From Ophiura sarsii (taxonomy: Eukaryota; Echinodermata; Ophiuroidea; Amphilepidida; Ophiuridae), in assembly GCA_035610835.1 (NCBI GenBank), contig CM069459.1, positions 55,719,316 to 55,783,315 of the forward strand: DNA of 64,000 bases, in the 5' to 3' direction. The notes under the pieces were generated by a model. That model worked only from the letters and a program-made list of their open reading frames with translations, ran no database searches and was not told the origin of the DNA. Below are positions 58,531 to 64,000 of this stretch, piece by piece (the first letter of the stretch is position 1; each line of letters starts with the position of its first letter). A program made the translations under genes and the position numbers.

Positions 58531-58589
58531 TACGCATCTGGTTAACATCCTGATCCTCTAGTACTTCATCAGACTTCGGTTCATCTATT
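58531..58589 (-). CDS. SLC4 exon E2, founder copy of a tandem exon array, 59 bp
   Basis: Acceptor atacatag, donor gtgagt. With E1 and E3 it reads about K-IDEPKSDEVLEDQDVNQMR-S, which lines up with vertebrate AE2 where an acidic stretch precedes DLDLMKSHRFED. Only one frame is open, entering after two nucleotides of a codon and leaving after one, and this fits both neighbours. It is the right-hand, most diverged member of a 12-unit array. It is three nucleotides shorter than the in-phase array copies (59 against 62) and lacks their RLTSDEE start. Its position next to E1 and its divergence suggest it is the original exon. Which copy is used in mRNA cannot be told from DNA. Confidence 0.8.
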
Positions 58590-59030
58590 CTATGTATGGA
58601 AACAAAACCAATGTGATATAGTGAAGAATATTGTTAGAACTTGTTACAATAAAGAAATCAACAAGAGTTATTACCGTTGGTTATTCATGTTATTGGTGGT
58701 GTAGTGTAGATATGCGACAAAAAACAACACCCTATTCTACGGGCCTGACCAACCCTTTTTTTCTTTCTTTTTTCTTCTTTTTATTGTTGTTGCAAAGGGC
58801 ATGTCGAGCTTCTAAGATGGTGGTTTTTGTCTATGTCGTCTAACAGGGATACTACATTGCTGGTGATGATTTTGTTGGTTTATTTTGAGTGAAACTTTTA
58901 GCATGTTTAGGGTTACAGGTTTTAGGCAAACAGTGCTGGCCATGATTTGCCTAAATTTGCCAAATTCGTATTGGTTTTACACATAATCATGAATACCCAT
59001 TCTAATTCTTAAACAGCTTAACAAGTTTAA
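58590..59030. other. Intron E1-E2, no gene
   Basis: T-rich stretch at 58756-58790. Nothing coding was recognised. Confidence 0.4.
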
Positions 59031-59665
59031 GGGGGCTGTGCACCTTCGCATAGCCTCCGTAAAACTGCCGTAACTTCTTCATTATTCATTTAATCTTAAT
59101 AAAAGTATACATTTTTTTGCAGGAAAGGGTTCAATGAATCCAACTATGATCATGAAATTGACCATTTTGGAGAAAATTATAAAAAACATGTTTTTTGACC
59201 CATTTTAGGTTTGGAAAAGATAACTCAAAATATATTTTGTTAAAATTTGTCATACTAGTTTTATTATATTCCTCATGCAATTCCCTAGGAATCTTTTTTT
59301 TTAAATTTTTACTTTATTATTTTTTGAATTACAGACCAAAAAGTGCCAAAAAAACTGTTTTTTAACCTCCAAAATCATGAAAATCACATTTTTTGGTAAA
59401 AAATCATATTTTTTGGCACTTTTTGTTCGATAATTCAAAAAATAATAAAGTAAAAAATAATAATTAAAAAACGATTCCTAGGGAATTGCATGAGGAATAT
59501 AATTAAACTAGTATGATAAAATTTAACAAAATATATTTTGAGTTATCTTTTCCAAACCTAAAATGGGTCAAAAAACGTGTTTTTTATAATTTTCTCCCAA
59601 AATGGTCAATTTCATGATAGTTACGGCAGTTTTACGGAGGCTGTACCTGAAGGTGCACAGCCCCC
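59031..59665. mobile_element. TTAA-flanked foldback element, 635 bp
   Basis: TTAA at both sides; ends gggggctgtgcacctt and aaggtgcacagccccc. Arms pair nearly throughout (ccataatggtcaatttcat region; aaaatatattttgag pieces). Confidence 0.92.
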
Positions 59666-59834
59666 TTAAGCAATTCTCATTGGTTCTCAGAAAAATTGAC
59701 ATTGACGGCGTACATTAATTAGCGTGACCACCCTCGCACAGTGCGTGGTAAATATAGTTTTGTTCCATGACACACACTTCTGCAGTGCGTCTACTGCGCT
59801 CCTCTTGTGTGCTTATGCGGCGCTTATGCGGCGC

Positions 59835-60068
59835 TTATCGTTTTCCATGCGGCTATTGGTTTTGCCATACAAAACAGATTTTTCAGAAACGTTTCCCAAC
59901 TTTCCAGGTCTATCTCAAGGATTACTGAACCAATACTAGGCATGTTTGTACTTATGTCGATGCATTTCTCATGGTGATTCCAAATATGATAATGAAATTC
60001 AATAATTTGGACATTTTTGAAACATTTTGTGGAACTTTGGAATGTTGTCTGGAGCTGCCTGCCGCCGC
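59835..60068. mobile_element. piggyBac-type MITE remnant
   Basis: ttttccatgcggctattggt at the left, ctatctcaaggattactgaa inside and gctgcctgccgcc near the right end, as in the cactttcca family. Confidence 0.75.
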
Positions 60069-60263
60069 CCGCACAGGATTGGAAAGAAGGTTTGTGCATG
60101 GGTTACATGTACTCCACAGATTTGTTGCCACCATCTGTGGTTATTCGATACTAACAGGGATAAACGTTGACAAATGTGGGCAATAAAAGGTTTTAATTTG
60201 AACAGATGTCTAAAGTTTGGCTGTTTAAGAATGAGAATAAAGGTATTTGCTTACAAGCGTACC

Positions 60264-60363
60264 CGTGTTATATTGTCCGACTTAAATGTGGACGGTAGTA
60301 TCATTTTTTGTCCACATTACTACCCTCCACATTTATGTCAGACAATATAACATGGGTACGCTC
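60264..60363. repeat. 100-bp hairpin
   Basis: cgtacccgtgttatattgtc pairs with gacaatataacatgggtacg, and acatttaagtc / gtccac parts continue the stem. The flanks show no gene. Confidence 0.88.
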
Positions 60364-61076
60364 TTAAAACCTTTTTTAGTGCTACACGACACCCGTATGC
60401 CCCCCCCCCCCAAAAAAAAAAATAATAATAATAATTTGAGCTTTTACCTCAATCATGGCAAAATTAGTGTAAAAGAGCAAATTTGTCTGTGCTATGTGCA
60501 CATTTTTTAGTCAGTAAAGTCGTTTCACTATTATTTCTTTCCCCTCCAATATGAAAAACCTAGCTACGCCACTTAGCGGTAAAGATATCGGTTCTTCCAT
60601 CTTAAAGTCATCTTTCGCATGTGTTTGCTCCCCCCCCCCACATATTGTTTTGTTAGTCAAACATTGAAATGTATATTTTTTCTCTGAAATATGACATTTG
60701 AAATAAAATTAGGATAGAAGAAAAATAAATTTAAAAAATAAACATAGGATGGGATTTAAAGCAAGTAATGCCAGTGTGTTGTGAAAGTATTCTTACAATA
60801 TTTACGTCCAGGGCTCAAATTACAGGAAGGCCAGCGAGGCCATGGCCTCCATGCCCTTTGACTTGGCCTTAAGTTGGACCCTTAATTTCAAAGCATTCTT
60901 TAGCATATATTATTGGCCTCTGGTGCACTTGCCTTGAAATGAGTGCCCTCAAAGATTTGTAATTTGAGCCCTGTTTACGTCATGTGGCCACCATCGTTTG
61001 GTAACTGCGAAGAGGAGAAAAAGTGAATACTGCCCTCATTGGAAACACTATACACTTGTTTTTTATTTAAACTTAC
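60364..61076. other. Intron E1-E2, no gene
   Basis: A truncated hAT-type end (ctagctacgccactt) at 60560-60574, C tracts, otherwise AT-rich. Short 'ggcct' inverted pieces around 60820-60975 (gggctcaaattacag against aatttgagccct) may be a small decayed MITE. Confidence 0.5.
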
Positions 61077-61184
61077 TTTTTGTTGACATCATCAGAGACA
61101 GGAGACATTAATCTTTTGTCGTCGTTTTCTTTGAAGACTTCCGAGTTTAGACGTAGATCAGCTACTATACCAGAATACGCAGAG
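61077..61184 (-). CDS. SLC4 exon E1 (N-terminal acidic region), 108 bp
   Basis: First recognised exon. It runs from an acceptor (cctacag before 61184) to a strong donor (gtaagt after 61077) and reads about 36 codons starting SAYSGIVADLRL and ending SDDVNKK. It begins with one nucleotide finishing a codon and ends with two, which fit E2 exactly (AA + A gives Lys). The N-terminal region of AE2/AE3 is poorly conserved, so homology alone would not identify it. The call rests on open frame, both splice signals, phase fit and acidic/Ser-rich composition. A MITE starts about 40 bp upstream of the acceptor. No initiator Met is present, so at least one upstream exon is missing. Confidence 0.62.
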
Positions 61185-61225
61185 CTGTAGGGATACAAAC
61201 ATGTGTAGCAGTGTAATATTAGTAG

Positions 61226-61709
61226 TACAGTATTATCCCTATTAAGCGCCCAGGACCTTATAAGCGCCCACCCCCTTTTTCTCAGGTGACTTTAAAAATA
61301 TATACTAATTAACCGCCCACCCCAAAAATAAGCTTACTTAAAAGTTACTCACATCGCACTAAGTCTCGGACTACAAATTGCTCGAAAATAAAGAGGAAAT
61401 TGTGGTTATTTTAGCTTCAGACATACTTGACATATTGTTTGTGATCCAAAAGTGAACTTAAACCATGTGCTATGCCTTCAAACAGCAACAGAAACCATCC
61501 GAAATACGCACATTTCGTGTTTATTGTCATTCGTGGAGGCCGCCATCTTGAATTGCAAAAAATATCGAATTTTGCAGTCTTGGGACGTAAAGGTTGTTGA
61601 ATTTTGCAACCTTGACGGTCAACAACTTTGTAAATCAGTATACAAATAAGCGCCCACCAAAACATGACTTAGTTAACCGCCCTGGGCGCTTAATAGGGAT
61701 AATACGGTA
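61226..61709. mobile_element. Second copy of the taccgtattatccc MITE
   Basis: Ends tacagtattatccctattaa and ttaatagggataatacggta, with 'aagcgccca' repeats inside. Its left end is about 40 bp upstream of the E1 acceptor. Confidence 0.9.
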
Positions 61710-61754
61710 GTAAGAGTGCGACTGGCGTTAGCAATGAGCACTCTTACGTACTAA

Positions 61755-62297
61755 TGCACTTATCAATTGCATCCCTGGCCCCGGGTGCCGGGGATAGCGG
61801 GGATTAGGGCCGGGACGTACAAATTGCCCATGTGACGTCCCGGGTACAATCGTGTACGGTCCCCGTAGGGCCGGGCACCATTTTTTGTACATACCCGCTA
61901 CAGTCCCGCCCCCCCCCCCTTGGTCAGGACAAAGTGTACAGTCCCGGCCACCCATTTTCCAGGACAAAGTATTCACCCGGCTACAGTCCCAAGGTCGCTT
62001 ATTTCTTTCTGCAACCATAACGGAATGCATTTCTATGTGTTCCCTATGTGTTATGAGGCTTATTTAGTCAAGTGCATCGCATCTCTAGCTTATTTATAGC
62101 AAGCGCCCGGGGTGTACATTTGTGTACATTTGCGTACGTCCCCGCTACACGCCCCGGCTAGCGGGGGCACAGTTTGTACATCCGCGTACACTCCCCCGCA
62201 TAGCCGGGCATCATTTTTGGACACTCGTGTACGGTCCCCGCATGGTCCCCGCCATGCCCCGTGTCCCCGGGGGCCAGGCTTGCAAATGATAAGTGCA
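61755..62297. mobile_element. GC-rich TIR element (tgcacttatca ends)
   Basis: Ends tgcacttatcaattgca and tgcaaatgataagtgca are inverted. The inside has many 'cccggc', 'ccccgc' and 'tgtac' repeats, so spurious frames on both strands are common. A truncated copy is at 13700-13990. Confidence 0.87.
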
Positions 62298-64000
62298 TAA
62301 GAGCACAGTTCTATATGACATGTATGTGACAGTCAGGGTGCTGTACTGTATGAGTTTCAAAGTCAATAAATCTTTTTACGCAATGCTTTACAATAACATA
62401 TTAAACTAGAGCGGTTCTCGGGTTTCGCGGTTTGTGGGTTTCGCGGTTTGTGGGTTTCGCGGTGTTTGGATTTGGTGGTTGTCATTCGGACGGTTTATTG
62501 ATTGAGTGAACAATATTCGGGAGATCAGTTTGTTGCAGTTTCTTAACATTATTATGTTAGGGTCTTACCAGAACCATGGAGGACGGGCGTTGATTGACAA
62601 CATGGAATGAACACAAATATGAGGTACTCACCCATAATTCAATTCGTCAAAATGTTACTTAAGTACATATTCTACCGTTTTCATTTGTTTCATGGATGAT
62701 TCATCAATGGCGGAGGAGAATTTTGACATTAACATTTTAGGTTACAAATGTGTAAATATTTCGGTTGAATAAAAAAAAGGCTATTGAATTAAATTTGAAG
62801 AATTTGGAAACCGGGAAATCCGTAATCTTCCTATGGAAATTGAAGGTTCGCTTTGTAAATGTGGACATCAAAATGAATTTAAGGATTGCAAAGGACATGG
62901 GACTTGATCATGTATACGTCGTACTTTGATGATTGGGCATTTTGGCAATAATCCATGAAATCATACTTGCGTGAAGGCATGAAGTTGAAAGGTAGGTATA
63001 AACACGATTTCCTGATATATTCTATTTCGAAACGGCAGACCTCATATTACAGTTTAAAATAGGGGTATTTATTACATGTTTTGTTCAAATTAATATAGTG
63101 TGAATTTTAACAGAGACCTCACCAAAGTAAAAAAAATCAGGCAATGATGATTTGTTTAAATATTTTAACCAAGATATTTGTGTCCACACTATTTTCGGTA
63201 GCTTATACTGTGATTTTTTTATTATTTTAAAAATGCGTGTGACCAGGTACAACCACTCGGACGCAACATAACTATACATTATTAAGTAAGGGGCAAAGGT
63301 TCAGAAAATGAGACAATAATGAAATGGTTGGTGTTGTAGTAGGCTTAGATTGAATTCTAAAGTTCTATTCTGAAGTAAAGTATAGATTATATTTAGGATT
63401 CAGAATGATGCTACAAGATATACACTACTTAACAATTACTCAAAAAATGGTATCTATTCGTTATGGACCTTTCATTATTTATGGTGGAGGGGGGGGGGGG
63501 GGAACAAATTCAAGACTCGTATGTCAAAATTACCTAACCCCCCCCCCCCCTACAGCTGAAACTGAAAATTACATTACCCCCCCCCCCCCTACTAACCAAT
63601 AGATTTTTACACAACCCCCCTTCAAAATCAACTTGTCACATACTTAGGGGATGTATTTTTCTTTTGCCCATGGATTCGTTGGTTGTGACCTCTGAACGGC
63701 CAATAATTTAATGACTAACTACATAGCGAGCGTGGCGAGGCGGAACATTTGTCATATATTTATACATTTTTGGTGTTTTGTGAGTCTTTATAAGCCGAAA
63801 AAAGTTAGAACATCCAGACAAAAACGTATGAAATATTCTTGTGAGCTTTGGTGCAGAACTGTGAGTAAGACGAGGTGAAAAGCATGCAAGAAATTACCGT
63901 TTTTAATCAAATTGGATTTTGGAACATAGGCCTAGGCTATTAACATGTTTTTATACACCTCATGGCTCTAATGTTTTCAACCACTGATGATTATATATAT
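62298..64000. other. Region upstream of E1, no gene recognised
   Basis: Three 17-bp repeats (gtttcgcggtttgtggg) at 62414-62465. G/C tracts at 63488-63502, 63539-63550 and 63579-63589. No exon with acceptable phase and splice sites could be added upstream of E1 here. The initiator exon is probably beyond the right edge. Confidence 0.5.

Larger units (their letters stand above)
552..61184 (-). other. SLC4 anion exchanger gene (AE1-3 type), 14 exons seen, both ends missing
   Basis: Chloride/bicarbonate exchanger of the plasma membrane; the family sets intracellular pH and moves acid-base equivalents across epithelia. Fourteen exons were placed by similarity to vertebrate AE proteins and checked for GT-AG sites and phase. 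They add up to 2974 nt (991 codons plus 1 nt) with no frame conflict. Order on the minus strand: E1 61184-61077, E2 58589-58531, E3 55410-55343, E4 31367-30843, E5 24639-24432, E6 22557-22416, E7 19354-19147, E8 15771-15427, E9 11287-11077, E10 9466-9251, E11 7670-7522, E12 7000-6806, E13 4218-3772, E14 644-552. The RTGRxFGG motif at the start of the membrane domain points to the AE branch rather than the sodium-bicarbonate branch. The start codon, promoter and roughly the last 350-400 residues are outside or not found. The largest intron, E3 to E4 (24 kb), is inflated by nested insertions. No symbol is given because AE1/AE2/AE3 orthology cannot be decided here. Confidence 0.95.

Noticed and set aside
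61728..62300. Pro/Gly-rich frames on both strands
   Set aside because: By-products of the GC-rich repeats in the element at 61755-62297.
62610..62660. Possible exon upstream of E1 with a gtgagt donor at the minus-strand tatgg
   Set aside because: In the phase needed for E1 there is an in-frame TAA a few codons before the donor and no Met.

Overview
The window is a piece of a metazoan nuclear genome: spliced genes with GT-AG introns, very dense DNA transposons, foldback MITEs, satellites and homopolymer tracts, and no prokaryotic features. A marine invertebrate is likely, and a deuterostome such as a hemichordate or echinoderm is plausible. The species cannot be fixed from the sequence alone.

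One host gene explains nearly all real coding sequence. It is an SLC4-family chloride/bicarbonate anion exchanger (AE1-3 type) on the minus strand, spread over more than 60 kb. I traced 14 exons (61184 down to 552) by homology, consensus splice sites and reading phase. All 13 junctions keep phase, giving about 991 codons: the acidic N-terminal region (E1-E4), the cytoplasmic domain (E5-E9), and the membrane domain from TM1 to the segment after the third extracellular loop (E10-E14). The initiator exon lies right of the window or was not found. The remaining membrane spans and the C-terminus lie left of position 552. The third extracellular loop (E13) carries an unusual histidine-rich stretch.

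The most unusual observation is that at least five exons of this gene (E2, E3, E5, E6, E14) are themselves the seeds of tandem repeat arrays beside the exon. The E2 array has 12 units of about 103 bp, each with a whole exon and both splice sites. Seven copies keep the right phase, and joining any two makes an immediate stop. The E5 array (about 188 bp unit, 375 bp dimer) and the degenerate E6 array keep donor sites only. The E14 array (about 165 bp unit) keeps acceptors only. One E3 copy has been split by nested insertions, so its halves now lie 17.6 kb apart.

Layout, left to right: 0.5-3.6 kb E14 and its array; 3.8-9.5 kb E13-E10 with foldback elements between; 10.2-10.9 kb diverged 33-bp satellite; 11.1 kb E9; 11.5-13.1 kb intact Tc1-type transposon; 15.4 kb E8; 15.9-17.4 kb 33-bp satellite; 19.1 kb E7; 20-22.6 kb E6 and array, with a SINE; 23.3-24.6 kb E5 and array; 25.8-26.7 kb 3' fragment of an R2-like retrotransposon; 26.7-29.3 kb TIR element; 30.8 kb E4; 32.2-32.8 kb 34-bp satellite; 37.2-54.9 kb nested insertion complex (two 109-bp satellite arrays flanking a 12-kb block with inverted arms and tRNA-like sequences); 55.3 kb E3; 57.4-58.6 kb E2 array; 61.1 kb E1; 62.3-64 kb nothing recognised.
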